Shown in pieces: positions 28,479 to 37,623 of a stretch of 38,711 nt of DNA. The stretch is from Desulfobacterales bacterium (lineage in GTDB: Bacteria; Desulfobacterota; Desulfobacteria; Desulfobacterales; CAFBRK01), in the NCBI GenBank assembly GCA_021737185.1, contig JAIPEL010000030.1:1-38711 (forward strand), in the 5' to 3' direction. The translations under genes were made by a program, and so were the position numbers. Each line of letters starts with the position of its first letter. The first letter of the stretch is position 1. Under the pieces are notes generated by a model. It did not search any database. It saw only the letters and a list, made by a program, of their open reading frames with translations, and was not told the DNA's origin.

Positions 28479-29252
28479 TTAAAGCACCCCGCCGCGGATC
28501 TGGCGGAGAAATCGGAGGCTCTTGGGTTCTTTTCCCAAATGAAAGGGAACGAATGTTTCCAGCAGCCGGCCTCCTTCCTCCATTGCCAGGGCGGTGGTCC
28601 GGATCCGCTCGGCCTGTGCCAGATCCCCTTTTTGCATCCACTGCAACTGCCTGACGGTGCCCTTGGACAGTTCGAGGCGCCGGCCTTCTGCCGGACCGCA
28701 GGAATCGCAAACGATGGTACCTCCGGTCATGTCGAAAAAGCAGCCGGTGGCGTTGAACGCTGCAATGGGGCGGCTGCATTTTCGGCATCCGCTGAAATTC
28801 GGCGCAAGCCCGGCAATGCCCAGAAAACGAATCTGAAACAGCAGAGAAACTTCCGCCGGCGGCCCCTGCCCTTTGTCCAGGCGGTCCAGACAGTGAAGAA
28901 AAAGCTTGTAGAGGGGTTCGACGGGCTGCCCCTCTTCGGCCCATTCGCTGATGAGCTGAGCCCAGTAGCTGGCATAGGCGGTTCGCAGTAAATCCCCCCT
29001 GATGCCGGCAAAGCCTTGCTTCAAGGCAGCTTCCTGGAGCACCGGGAGCCCTTTTCCCCGGCCGTAGCTGCAGACGATTTCCAGCACCGAAAAAAGTTCT
29101 AGAACTCCGGAAAACCGCTTGGCGCTTTTCTTGGCCGCCTTGGCGATGGCGGACAGCCTGCCCCGGGAAGGAGTGAAAAAGGTCAGGATCAGATCGTAGT
29201 CTCCATGATCGACCCGTCTCAACAGCACGGCCGGCGAGGAAAGCGACGACAT
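28479..29252 (-). CDS. recO: DNA repair protein RecO
   Basis: This 257-residue recombination mediator helps load RecA on SSB-coated single strands (RecFOR pathway). The N-terminal OB fold is at about 1-80 (AVLLRRVDHGDYDLILTFFT), followed by a helical domain and a zinc site with CRKC and CDSCG at about 155-190. The ATG at 29252 lies 4 bases after the mgtE stop. The frame reaches 29372, but that part overlaps mgtE and has no domain content. Confidence 0.92.
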   Translation of the reverse strand: MSSLSSPAVLLRRVDHGDYDLILTFFTPSRGRLSAIAKAAKKSAKRFSGVLELFSVLEIVCSYGRGKGLPVLQEAALKQGFAGIRGDLLRTAYASYWAQLISEWAEEGQPVEPLYKLFLHCLDRLDKGQGPPAEVSLLFQIRFLGIAGLAPNFSGCRKCSRPIAAFNATGCFFDMTGGTIVCDSCGPAEGRRLELSKGTVRQLQWMQKGDLAQAERIRTTALAMEEGGRLLETFVPFHLGKEPKSLRFLRQIRGGVL

Positions 29253-29256
29253 GCAA

Positions 29257-30606
29257 TCAAAATCCAAGCAGGATGGTGGCGATCTGGAAATAGAAATAGA
29301 CGCTGATAATGTCAATGGCGGTGGTGACAAACGGGCCGGTTGCCACGGCCGGGTCGATGTTGAAACGCGCAAAGGTCATCGGCACCAGAGAGCCCACCAG
29401 GGCTGCGACGGTCATGGAGCTGACGACGGCGATGCCCACTGACGCCGCCGCGGCCGCGATGCTGTAACGGAACTGCGCCGCCAGGGCGACCAGCGATCCA
29501 TAAACCAGTCCCAGAATCAGTCCGGTGGCAAATTCTTTGAATAAAACGCTTCTAAAGTCCCTCAGGTGGATTCGCCCGGTAGCAAGCCCCCGAACCACGA
29601 TGGTGGACGTCTGGGTGCCGATGTTGCCGCCCATGCCCATGATCACAGGGATAAAGGCGGCCAGATAAGCCGCTTTTTGAAGGCTTCCCTCGAAGTGGCC
29701 GATGATCATGAAAGCGAAAATGCCGCCGGCGCAGCTGGCCGCCAGCCAGGGCAGCCGGATCCGAGAGCTTTTCATGACCGATTTTGTCTCGATGAAGTCT
29801 TCGCCCGCACCGGCCATTTTCAAGATATCCTCGGTGGCCTCCTCCCTGAAAATGTCTATGACGTCGTCGACGGTTACGATGCCTACGAGCCTGTTGGTGT
29901 CATCGACAACAGGCACCGCAAGAAAATCATAGCGAGCGACCAGCTTGGCCACTTCTTCCTGGTCGACATGGGTCCGGACGGAAATCACATCGGTGGACAT
30001 GAAATCTCTGAGCTGCTGATCCGGGGGAGTGAGCACGAGCTGCCGCAGGGAGCTGACCCCGACCAATTTTCCGTATTCATCCACGACATAGAGATAGAAA
30101 GGCATCTCCACGTCTTGGTATTCTTTCTGCAGCGATTCGATGGCCTCGGCAGCGGTGGTGTCTTCCCGAAGGGCGATAAAGTCCGGCGTCATGATACCGC
30201 CTGCCGTCTCATCGTCGTAGCCGAGAAGGTCTTCAACGTCCTGGGACCCGGATTTTTTCATAAAATCGAGAATGGCGTCGGCAAGTTCGTCCGGCAAACG
30301 CCCGATCAGGTCCACCGCATCGTCTTTGGGCATCGAATCCAGGATATCGACGACGCTTCGAAGGTCCATCGACTCGAGCAAAAGCATCAAGGTGTCTTCG
30401 TCCAGGTCTTCCAGCAACACGCCTTTGGTTTCGATCCGGTCGATGAGATCAAACAGCCGTCGCTGCTCGCTTAGTGTCAATGAGCGAAAGACCACGGCCA
30501 GATCGGCGGCATGGGTTTTATTGACGATTTTGCGCAGGTTGCTCACGGCGCCGCGCCGAAGAAGCCGCTTGATGCTTTCTATCAATATTTTCCGATCGGT
30601 TTGCAT
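29257..30606 (-). CDS. mgtE: Magnesium transporter MgtE
   Basis: This 449-residue inner-membrane Mg2+ channel has a cytosolic N domain (helical, about 1-125). A CBS pair follows (about 130-250, with IMTPDFIALRED and DFMSTDVISVRTH). The connecting helix leads to five membrane helices from about residue 285, with the conserved MGMGGNIGTQTST and the pore aspartate in ATGPFVTTAIDII. CBS domains close the pore when Mg2+ is high. The ATG at 30606 gives the normal length; the upstream extension in frame is dropped. It lies just upstream of recO. Confidence 0.96.
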   Translation of the reverse strand: MQTDRKILIESIKRLLRRGAVSNLRKIVNKTHAADLAVVFRSLTLSEQRRLFDLIDRIETKGVLLEDLDEDTLMLLLESMDLRSVVDILDSMPKDDAVDLIGRLPDELADAILDFMKKSGSQDVEDLLGYDDETAGGIMTPDFIALREDTTAAEAIESLQKEYQDVEMPFYLYVVDEYGKLVGVSSLRQLVLTPPDQQLRDFMSTDVISVRTHVDQEEVAKLVARYDFLAVPVVDDTNRLVGIVTVDDVIDIFREEATEDILKMAGAGEDFIETKSVMKSSRIRLPWLAASCAGGIFAFMIIGHFEGSLQKAAYLAAFIPVIMGMGGNIGTQTSTIVVRGLATGRIHLRDFRSVLFKEFATGLILGLVYGSLVALAAQFRYSIAAAAASVGIAVVSSMTVAALVGSLVPMTFARFNIDPAVATGPFVTTAIDIISVYFYFQIATILLGF

Positions 30607-30686
30607 ATCCGTCCGCTTTCCGGCGCTGCTCTTTATGGACGATCCCGAACGCCGCGAGGGCTCGGCTTCGCATGAAGCCACTGCGT

Positions 30687-31541
30687 TTAAGGAAGCTTCA
30701 ACGACCTGACTTGACCTTTCTTGCCATCGAGCTTGACCGTATCACCGTTTAGGGTCATTCGAATCCCTGCGGCATTTCCGACGAGGAGTTCGTATCCCAC
30801 CGAGGCCTCCAGTGCCAGTTGATCTCCCGGCTTCAATGTGACTTCCTTTGTTTTTTCATCGTCGATGACGATCTTGATCCATGTTTCTTCCACCGCCGTG
30901 ATCTGAAGGATTTGCTTTTCAGGAAGAGACTCGGCCGGAGAAGAACGCGCTGAAACCGGGGCTCGTTCCTTTAAGATGTCCTCCTCGGCAAAGACTTCCC
31001 CGGAGGGCCTTTGCGCTGATTCGATTTCGGGCGCTGGGGCCGTTTCGACAGTTTTCTGTTCCTTCGGCGGCAGTCCGGGTTCTGATGGAACAGTGGCCGC
31101 GGGCTTGGCCGCAGCAGAATCGGCCTGGGGCGGGGCTTTTGGAACCGTATTTTCTTTATCGAAGACCGACAAGACCAAAATGGAGCCTGCGATCAAGATC
31201 ACGAGAATCCCCAAAGCCATGAACAGCCGGGACCAGAATCGATTCGACAAGCGGTTCAGGTCCGCCTCGGACTGCTCGGTTTTCTGCAGACGGGCCAGGC
31301 TCTCAAGGTATCCTTCCACGGCCCGATCTCCATTTGCCCCGATCGCTTTGGCATACGCGCGAAGAAACCCCTTGACGAACACTTCCGATGGAAGTCCGGA
31401 AAGATCCTCCTGTTCGATCAGATTCAAGGTATCGATGCCGATCCTCGTCTCCCGGGAAATCCTTTCCAGGTCAAGTCCCTTTTCCCGCCGGACAGACCGA
31501 AGGTATCGCCCGAAGCTCAATGGCCTGCTGTTTTTCGTCAT
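30687..31541 (-). CDS. RodZ-like membrane protein (HTH plus DUF4115)
   Basis: This 284-residue protein has an N-terminal helix-turn-helix of the RodZ type at 10-70 (GRYLRSVRREKGLDLERIS). One membrane helix lies at 105-126, then a proline/alanine-rich linker (132-210) and a C-terminal beta domain of the DUF4115 type (from about 215: ITAVEETWIKIVIDD). In RodZ the cytosolic HTH contacts MreB and the outer part the elongation machinery, so a cell-shape role is plausible. Its start overlaps the stop of the SurA-like gene (ATGA), so the two are translationally coupled. Confidence 0.85.
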   Translation of the reverse strand: MTKNSRPLSFGRYLRSVRREKGLDLERISRETRIGIDTLNLIEQEDLSGLPSEVFVKGFLRAYAKAIGANGDRAVEGYLESLARLQKTEQSEADLNRLSNRFWSRLFMALGILVILIAGSILVLSVFDKENTVPKAPPQADSAAAKPAATVPSEPGLPPKEQKTVETAPAPEIESAQRPSGEVFAEEDILKERAPVSARSSPAESLPEKQILQITAVEETWIKIVIDDEKTKEVTLKPGDQLALEASVGYELLVGNAAGIRMTLNGDTVKLDGKKGQVRSLKLP

Positions 31542-32539
31542 TGAATCACCTTGATATGAGAATTTTTTCGGAGATCTTCAAGCCAGGCAGAAAATTTCTC
31601 GTCGACCTGCTCCTGGTAGAGACGATTCTGGATCTCGGCCGAGACCTCCTCCAATGCCTTTGCAGGAGTCTCCACTATATCCTCTATAAAAAAAATCTGA
31701 TAGCCCTGCTCTGTATCGAGAACCGGCGTGTAGCTGCCGGCGGATTTTCCTTTCAGCGCCTCCCTGAACTGGGGTGCAATCTCTTCCAGGTTAAAGAGGC
31801 CAAGATCGCCTCCTTCCGCAGCCAGACCCGACTCCGAATAACGGCGCGCCATCTCGGCAAAGTCGGCCCCTTTCTCCAACTGGTTGTAGACCTCCTCCAT
31901 TTTTTGCCGCACCCGGGATTTTTCTTCTTCATCGGCAAAAGAGGGCACCCGCATGATGATGGTCCTCAGGTGGTATTTCTTCTCGCCGCCGAATTCTTCC
32001 AAATGGGTTTCATAGTATCGCTTGATGTCGGCTTCGGTGACGACGATCTTGGATTTGATTTCATAGTCGAGGAGCTTGGAGCGCAGCAACTGCTCCTGAA
32101 GCTGTTTTCGGTATTCCTCCATGGTCAGCCCCTGTCGGGGAAGGGCCTTTCTCAACTGCTCGTCCGTTAAAGACCGAATCTCTTTGACGCGCTGAAGTGC
32201 GTTGTCGATTTCTTTCTGGGACACGGAAATGCCCAGTCGGTCGACCTGCTGATCGGTAATCTTCTCATCGATCAAGTTGTCAAGCATGTCTTTTCGAAGC
32301 TCCACGAGCATCTGCATCTCCTGCTCCTGAGAATAGCCCATCGAACGGAGCCTTTCGTGATAGGGCTTGATTTGCTTTTCCAGTTCCGAAAGCAGGATAA
32401 TGTCGTCGTTGACCACGGCAACGATCCGGTCGACCAATTCCGAAGCGGCTGAAATTCCGGCAGTCGTGCAAAACACCATGCAGCTCCAAACGAGCATCGC
32501 CAATCCATATCGTCTGCAAAAAAGCATTCCGCTTTTCAT
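31538..32539 (-). CDS. SurA-like periplasmic peptidyl-prolyl isomerase
   Basis: This 333-residue protein has a signal peptide (basic start, hydrophobic core about 11-24, cleavage near ISAAS). The SurA N-terminal chaperone domain follows (DRIVAVVNDDIILLSELE, QMLVELRKDMLDNLIDEKI). A single parvulin domain is at about 200-300, with the substrate-groove residues GGDLGLF and EQGYQIFFIE. It would help fold outer-membrane proteins. The ATG at 32539 follows AAAGGAGG at slightly long spacing; an ATG at 32566 is possible. SurA of E. coli has two parvulin domains, so this is a one-domain type. It is coupled to the RodZ-like gene. Confidence 0.9.
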   Translation of the reverse strand: MKSGMLFCRRYGLAMLVWSCMVFCTTAGISAASELVDRIVAVVNDDIILLSELEKQIKPYHERLRSMGYSQEQEMQMLVELRKDMLDNLIDEKITDQQVDRLGISVSQKEIDNALQRVKEIRSLTDEQLRKALPRQGLTMEEYRKQLQEQLLRSKLLDYEIKSKIVVTEADIKRYYETHLEEFGGEKKYHLRTIIMRVPSFADEEEKSRVRQKMEEVYNQLEKGADFAEMARRYSESGLAAEGGDLGLFNLEEIAPQFREALKGKSAGSYTPVLDTEQGYQIFFIEDIVETPAKALEEVSAEIQNRLYQEQVDEKFSAWLEDLRKNSHIKVIQ

Positions 32540-32570
32540 GGTTGCAAGTAATCCTCCTTTGCCCATGCGA

Positions 32571-33311
32571 TCAGGACGCTTCGATCCGCTGCCACTGGGC
32601 GAGGTTGATGTCGATCTGGTACTTTCCACGAAGCGCCTCGATCCAATCTATATAGGCTTCTTCGGCTTTTTTCCGGCGCAGTTCCTTCACGACTCGTTCG
32701 TCCATCTTCCGGGGCGTCGAGGCCTCATCCTGCTCTGGGTCCTCGATCAATGTCCGACGATGGGCCTGGTAATAGGTGGACACATCTTTCGCGGAAATTT
32801 GGATCCTATTTTCAAGATCTTCCCGGATCAGCTTCTGGATCAGCAAACGCGCCTTGAGCCTCTCTTTCCAGGCTGCATAAGACACGGCGTTTTCCAATAT
32901 CGCCTTTTGAAATTCTTCTTCCGGATAATCAGAGCGGATCCGGTCTACCGCCTGTTCTATTTCCGCTTCGGTAACCGATATCCCCAGTTCACGGGCCCGC
33001 TGACGAAGGATCAGCTCTTCGGTCAGCTCCCGTAAAACCCGGACCCGTATTGCACGATCCACTTCAGGCACCTGAAGCTCATTGTAGGGGTAGGCTGCTC
33101 GGGCCAACTCGAGCGCCTTCCGGTATTCGATCACCGAAACCGCGTCGCGGCCGATGCGGACCAGATAGGGCGCTTTTGGGTCAGGGGCCGAATCAGTACA
33201 TCCGGCGGCAAAGGCCGCCGACAAAAGCAGCATCCCTGCCATTGCCAAGGATCCGATTCGGCCGGTCCCCCGCAAAACGCCGCCCCTGTCTCTTCCTGCA
33301 GATCGCTGCAT
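32571..33311 (-). CDS. SurA-like lipoprotein chaperone without parvulin domain
   Basis: This 246-residue protein has a signal sequence ending in AAFAAGC (lipobox-like, Cys38), so it is likely a lipoprotein. The body resembles the SurA/PrsA N-terminal chaperone domain (RVLRELTEELILRQRARELG, VTEAEIEQAVDRIRSDYP). No parvulin motif follows, so isomerase activity is unlikely. GAGG lies 6 bases before the ATG. The gene sits between mfd and the SurA-like isomerase, giving two SurA-type chaperones in tandem. Confidence 0.82.
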   Translation of the reverse strand: MQRSAGRDRGGVLRGTGRIGSLAMAGMLLLSAAFAAGCTDSAPDPKAPYLVRIGRDAVSVIEYRKALELARAAYPYNELQVPEVDRAIRVRVLRELTEELILRQRARELGISVTEAEIEQAVDRIRSDYPEEEFQKAILENAVSYAAWKERLKARLLIQKLIREDLENRIQISAKDVSTYYQAHRRTLIEDPEQDEASTPRKMDERVVKELRRKKAEEAYIDWIEALRGKYQIDINLAQWQRIEAS

Positions 33312-33351
33312 GCCCGCCTCAATTAAAATAATAATATCAATTACTTAAAAT

Positions 33352-36300
33352 TTATAGGTTAACATGATAAGCGATATCTTTCAAGATGTTTTTCGCTTCA
33401 GCGATCTGCGCGGTACGCTTGCGCTTGCCCAGTTCACAGACAAGCACCTGGTCAGGCGTCAACGTCTTTCGACCCTGGGACTGTTGAATGAGATCGACCA
33501 GTGCCTCCGGGCGCTTCATATGCTCCGTGGAAAATTGCAGCATCATCCGGCTGTGGTTCATATCCAGGCGGGCAACTCCGGCGCGGCCCGCCAGCAGGCG
33601 AAGCATCACTTTTAGCAGGAGGTTGGCTGCAGGCTCCGGCAAAGGGCCGAAACGATCCTCGAGCTCTTCTTTGAACCGAGATACTTCTGCAAGCTCGGTG
33701 AACTTTGCCAGCCGGCGATATGCCGAAAGGCGCTGATCGATATTGGGCACATAGTCTTCCGGGATAAAGCAGGAGACGTCGACGTTGACCTCCGGCTCCA
33801 GAGGCTGCTGTACAGGCTCGCCCTTGATCTCGGCGATGGACTCTTCCATCAGCTTCAAAAACATGTCGTATCCCACCGCGGCAATGTGCCCCGACTGGGA
33901 TGCCCCTAAAATGGTGCCGCCTCCGCGGATTTTAAGGTCGCTCATGGCGATCTGAAACCCCGAACCAAGATCGCTGTACTCCATGAGCACTTTCAAGCGC
34001 TTTTGCGCATCTTTGCTCAGGGTGGTTTCACCCGGGATGAATAGATAGGCATACGCCTGTTCTTCACTTCGCCCAACGCGGCCTCGCAGTTGGTACATCT
34101 GCGCCAGCCCGAATCGGTCGGCACGATTGACGATGATGGTATTGGCAGAAGAGATGTCCAAGCCCGATTCGATGATGGTGGTACAGACCAGCACATCGAT
34201 CTCCCGGTTGATGAACCGGAGCATGACCTCCTCCAGTTCGTTTTCACGAAGCTGTGCATGGGCGATATCGACCCTGGCCTCCGGAACGAGGGTCTTTACC
34301 TTGTCGGCGATCCGCTGGATACTTCGTACCACATTGTGGACGAAAAAGACCTGTCCTCCGCGGCCGATTTCCTTTCTGACCGCTTCCCGAATCACGGTTT
34401 CATTGAACTCGGAAATGTAGGTAACGATGGGATGGCGGTGCTCGGGGGGCGTTGAAATCACGCTGATGTCCCTGATGCCCATCATGGACAGATGAAGCGT
34501 TCTGGGAATCGGGGTCGCCGTGAGCGTCAATACGTCCACGGTCCGGCGCAGGCTCTTGAGTTTTTCCTTGTGCTTTACACCGAATCGCTGTTCTTCATCG
34601 AGAACGATCAGTCCCAGATCCCTGAAAGCGATGTCCTTTTGCAGGAGCCGATGGGTTCCGATAACAATGTCGATCGTCCCGTTTTTCAGGCCCTCGACGA
34701 TGTTGCGCTGGGTGCGAGCCGGACGGAATCGGTTCAGACAGGCGATCTTGATCGGATAGCCGTCGAATCGTTGTCGGAAGGTGCGATAATGCTGTTCGGC
34801 AAGAACGGTGGTCGGAACCAGCACCGCTGTCTGCTTCCCATTGAACGCTGCCAGAAAGGAAGCCCTTAGGGCCACCTCCGTTTTGCCATACCCGACATCA
34901 CCGCAGATGAGCCGGTCCATGGGATGTTCGGCTGCCATATCTTCAGCCACCTGCTCAATTGCCTTGAATTGATCAGGCGTCTCTTCAAAGGAAAAGCCGG
35001 ACTCAAAATCGCTGAGGATATCGCCGGCAACGGTAAAGGAAACCCCCGGCTGAACTTTTCTCGCTGCGTAAAGGCGAAGCAGTTCTCCGGCAATCTTTTC
35101 CGTCGATTTTTTGATCCTCTTTTTTACCCGCTCCCAGGATTTTCCCCCCATCCGGTCCAGAGCGGGAACGACCCCTTCGACCCCGAGATATTTCTGAACC
35201 TGCCCCATCCGGTCCACCGGAAGGTAGAGTTTGTCATCATCTTTATAGATCAGCAGCAAAAAATCGTTGCTGATTCCGTCGACCTGCAGTTTGACGAGAC
35301 CCTCGTAGCGTCCAATGCCGTGTTCATCGTGAACCACCAGGTCTCCCTGCTGAAGGTCCTCGAAGGTCGCGATCTGTTCGCGCATGGAGGTGGGTTGCCG
35401 CACCCTTCGCCGCCGCTGCCGGGGCCCGAAAATTTCGTCCTCGGTGACGACCGCCAAATGCGCTGCATCCCATATGAAGCCTCCTGAAACCCGGCCCACT
35501 GTCAAAATGCATGAGCCTCCGGGAATCGGCCTCTGCGGGAAGTGATCGATCCATCCCGGCGATACGCCATAAGGGGCCAAAATCGTTTTGAGCCTGTCTG
35601 CCTGGGTTGAGGTCCGGCAGACCAGCACCGCCGTCTGCCCTTGTTCTTTTCTGTTTTCGATCCATTCAATCAACGGGGCAAACGGCCGTTCCTTTTCCCG
35701 CCGGGACCGGATCTGTTCACGGAGGGTGCCGTTGTCGCGGACGTCGAAATCGATCCGATGGGGCCGGGCTTCAGTCTCTTTCTCCACGGCAAGGGCCTTG
35801 AGCGTAATACCGGGCCGCTGGTCGAGGCACAACTCCAACCCGGACCAGCTCAAAAAGAGTCTTTCCGGCTCGACGCAGAAGCGGCCTTCTTCCACAGCGG
35901 CGGAAAAATTTTCTTCGATCTGCGCATAGGCCCTTTTTGCAGCCAATTGGAGATCTGCCGGTTCAATCTGAACGACCAGGCAATCTTTGGGCAGGTAGTC
36001 GAAAATCGTGGCGGGTTCAGGATAAATCAGTGGAAGAAGGCCTTCGATGCCCGAAAACGTGCGCTCTTTTCGAATCTCATCCACGAGGCGGCGGACCCGG
36101 CTGACCGGCAACTGCTGGGCGGCAGCCTGCGCCCGAACGGCGGCGGTGACCTCGGCGATACGATCTTCTGTGATAATCGCCTCCCGGGCAGGCAGAATCA
36201 CCGCTTCGTCTACCGATTTGAGGCTCCGCTGACTGGCTGCCGAAAAAAAGCGGATGGATTCCACCATATCGCCAAACTGCTCGATACGCAGCGGCTCCGA

Positions 36301-36861
36301 ATACATCGGGCTGAAGATATCAAGGATGCCGCCGCGCACACAGAAATCGCCGGGCTCTTCGACGACGGCCGTCCTGCCATATCCGCCGCTGACCAGGCTG
36401 CGGATCAGATCCTCCCGATCGATCTCTTCACCGGCCTGAATCAAATCGACGTACCCGCATAGATCCTGCTTGGGAAGTATCCGCTGCATGGCGGCAGTGG
36501 CTGATGTCACAACCACCGGGGGCGGATCGCTTTCCACCATCGAGTAGAGGGAACGGATTCGCTGAGCTGCCGTCTCGCTGTGATAGGAAAGACTTTTGAA
36601 CGGCAGCAGGTTGTAGCCGGGAAAAAGGCCCGCCGGCAGCGGCGCAGAAGCGCCGAAAAAAAGCAGATCCTCAAGGAAGGTTTCCGCATCCTTTACACTC
36701 GGCAACACCACCAGCATCGCTGCCGGCCGCTGCCGGTAGATCCGGTCTACGGCATAAGCCCGCTCAGGGCCGGACAGGCCCGTCAAGGTCAGCCCGGAAG
36801 GCTTCTCTCCCGCAAGATCAACCGGAGACGGCATCCAACTTTTTTCTTGATTTTGATCCAT
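33352..36861 (-). CDS. mfd: Transcription-repair coupling factor Mfd
   Basis: This 1169-residue DNA translocase removes stalled RNA polymerase and recruits UvrA. The N-terminal UvrB-like region is followed by the polymerase-interaction domain (about 460-560, DLVVHDEHGIGRYEGL). The helicase core has Walker A in GDVGYGKTE near 650 and the DEEQ box in VLDEEQRFG near 750. The C-terminal TRCF domain (EDYVPNIDQRLSAYRRL) follows. The frame reaches a GTG at 36894, but that would overlap the divergent tRNA gene, so the ATG at 36861 is chosen; no clear ribosome binding site is seen. It heads the minus-strand run. Confidence 0.97.
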   Translation of the reverse strand: MDQNQEKSWMPSPVDLAGEKPSGLTLTGLSGPERAYAVDRIYRQRPAAMLVVLPSVKDAETFLEDLLFFGASAPLPAGLFPGYNLLPFKSLSYHSETAAQRIRSLYSMVESDPPPVVVTSATAAMQRILPKQDLCGYVDLIQAGEEIDREDLIRSLVSGGYGRTAVVEEPGDFCVRGGILDIFSPMYSEPLRIEQFGDMVESIRFFSAASQRSLKSVDEAVILPAREAIITEDRIAEVTAAVRAQAAAQQLPVSRVRRLVDEIRKERTFSGIEGLLPLIYPEPATIFDYLPKDCLVVQIEPADLQLAAKRAYAQIEENFSAAVEEGRFCVEPERLFLSWSGLELCLDQRPGITLKALAVEKETEARPHRIDFDVRDNGTLREQIRSRREKERPFAPLIEWIENRKEQGQTAVLVCRTSTQADRLKTILAPYGVSPGWIDHFPQRPIPGGSCILTVGRVSGGFIWDAAHLAVVTEDEIFGPRQRRRRVRQPTSMREQIATFEDLQQGDLVVHDEHGIGRYEGLVKLQVDGISNDFLLLIYKDDDKLYLPVDRMGQVQKYLGVEGVVPALDRMGGKSWERVKKRIKKSTEKIAGELLRLYAARKVQPGVSFTVAGDILSDFESGFSFEETPDQFKAIEQVAEDMAAEHPMDRLICGDVGYGKTEVALRASFLAAFNGKQTAVLVPTTVLAEQHYRTFRQRFDGYPIKIACLNRFRPARTQRNIVEGLKNGTIDIVIGTHRLLQKDIAFRDLGLIVLDEEQRFGVKHKEKLKSLRRTVDVLTLTATPIPRTLHLSMMGIRDISVISTPPEHRHPIVTYISEFNETVIREAVRKEIGRGGQVFFVHNVVRSIQRIADKVKTLVPEARVDIAHAQLRENELEEVMLRFINREIDVLVCTTIIESGLDISSANTIIVNRADRFGLAQMYQLRGRVGRSEEQAYAYLFIPGETTLSKDAQKRLKVLMEYSDLGSGFQIAMSDLKIRGGGTILGASQSGHIAAVGYDMFLKLMEESIAEIKGEPVQQPLEPEVNVDVSCFIPEDYVPNIDQRLSAYRRLAKFTELAEVSRFKEELEDRFGPLPEPAANLLLKVMLRLLAGRAGVARLDMNHSRMMLQFSTEHMKRPEALVDLIQQSQGRKTLTPDQVLVCELGKRKRTAQIAEAKNILKDIAYHVNL

Positions 36862-36889
36862 AAACACAGTAGGCAAAGGCTTGCTTTCG

Positions 36890-36965
36890 GCCACCGTAGC
36901 TCAGTTGGCAGAGCAGCTGATTCGTAATCAGCAGGTCCGCGGTTCGAATCCGCGCGGTGGCTCCA
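36890..36965 (+). tRNA. tRNA-Thr (anticodon CGT)
   Basis: A complete cloverleaf: acceptor GCCACCG pairs with CGGTGGC (36955-36961). The D arm is GCTC/GAGC and the anticodon stem GCTGA/TCAGC, with loop TTCGTAA giving anticodon CGT (36923-36925), which reads ACG. The T arm is CGCGG-TTCGAAT-CCGCG, the discriminator is T, and CCA is encoded. It is divergent from mfd, 28 bp away, and followed by a terminator. Confidence 0.97.
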
Positions 36966-36985
36966 CGGATTTTATAGAAAATAAA

Positions 36986-37021
36986 GGGTTTTCGGGCACA
37001 TGCACCGAGAGCCCTTTTTTT
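36986..37021 (+). terminator. Intrinsic terminator of tRNA-Thr
   Basis: GGGTTTTCGG (36986-36995) pairs with CCGAGAGCCC (37005-37014), with two G-T wobbles, around a 9-nt loop, followed by seven T. Confidence 0.85.
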
Positions 37022-37503
37022 ATTGCACCCCTCCAGTTTTTGGCAAAAGCCGGCAAATCTGACCCTAAAACGTCAGAAAACGGTCAAATTTTACCGTCCC
37101 GGGCTAATCCCCCCGGACCGGTGAAGATCCAACATTTTATGCCACTCGTCAAGAGCCGGCACAATTGTACAAAGAGCCGAGTAGATCCATAACCATAGAC
37201 CCTGCCAAAGGTTTCAGTGCCCCGTCTCCCCGTTACCGGCCCACTACTACATATTTGTATTTGTATTTTCTTTTAAAATCAGGCAATAATGGTGTGCGGT
37301 TGCGGTGGTCAGATGTCGATTGCAGACTATTGGAAACAGGGCTTAGCCGATATGCTGCTGAGATGACAGTATCTCCTCTCTCGATCAGTTCTTTGGCAAG
37401 ACACGCCGATCCGCCTTGAAGTTGGATAACATCCAATTCGTAATAATATACAGAACTCTATAATTGTCTGGATGAGGCCGACGCTTCGCGTCGCCCCCAT
37501 CAG
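37022..37503. other. Gene-free AT-shifting junction downstream of the tRNA
   Basis: No convincing gene. Short frames on both strands (37165-37419 on +, 37233-37436 on -) overlap each other and have no domain or ribosome binding site. Composition changes from GC-rich to AT-rich across this stretch. A small hairpin GACGC-TTC-GCGTC lies at 37480-37492. No copy of the tRNA 3' end was seen that would mark an integration site. Confidence 0.5.
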
Positions 37504-37602
37504 GCGCGGGTGAGGAGCCACAATGCAACAGCCACGAAGCGCAACCCAACCATGCGAGTTGAGACAGACACGCCCCTTACGGAGCGTGCTCCTCACCCGC
37601 GC
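37504..37602. repeat. 99-bp structure with 15-bp perfect inverted repeats, attC-like position
   Basis: GCGCGGGTGAGGAGC (37504-37518) is perfectly inverted as GCTCCTCACCCGCGC (37588-37602), separated by 69 bases. GTTATATGC follows directly at 37604-37612, and a start codon is at 37624. The layout resembles an integron attC site followed by a cassette gene, but the expected left core (complement of GTTATAT) is missing: CCCCCATCAG stands there. Confidence 0.6.
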
Positions 37603-37623
37603 TGTTATATGCAGAGGGAAACG

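Noticed and set aside
36862..36894. GTG start for mfd at 36894
   Set aside because: It would place the mfd start inside the tRNA-Thr gene; the ATG at 36861 leaves the tRNA clear.
37165..37596. Opposed short frames (37165-37419 +, 37233-37436 - and 37327-37596 -)
   Set aside because: Mutually overlapping, no domains; one runs into the inverted-repeat structure. Kept as gene-free.
36890..37612. tRNA-integrated prophage or classical genomic island
   Set aside because: No integrase gene and no direct repeat of the tRNA 3' end were found within the window; only the composition shift and position remain.
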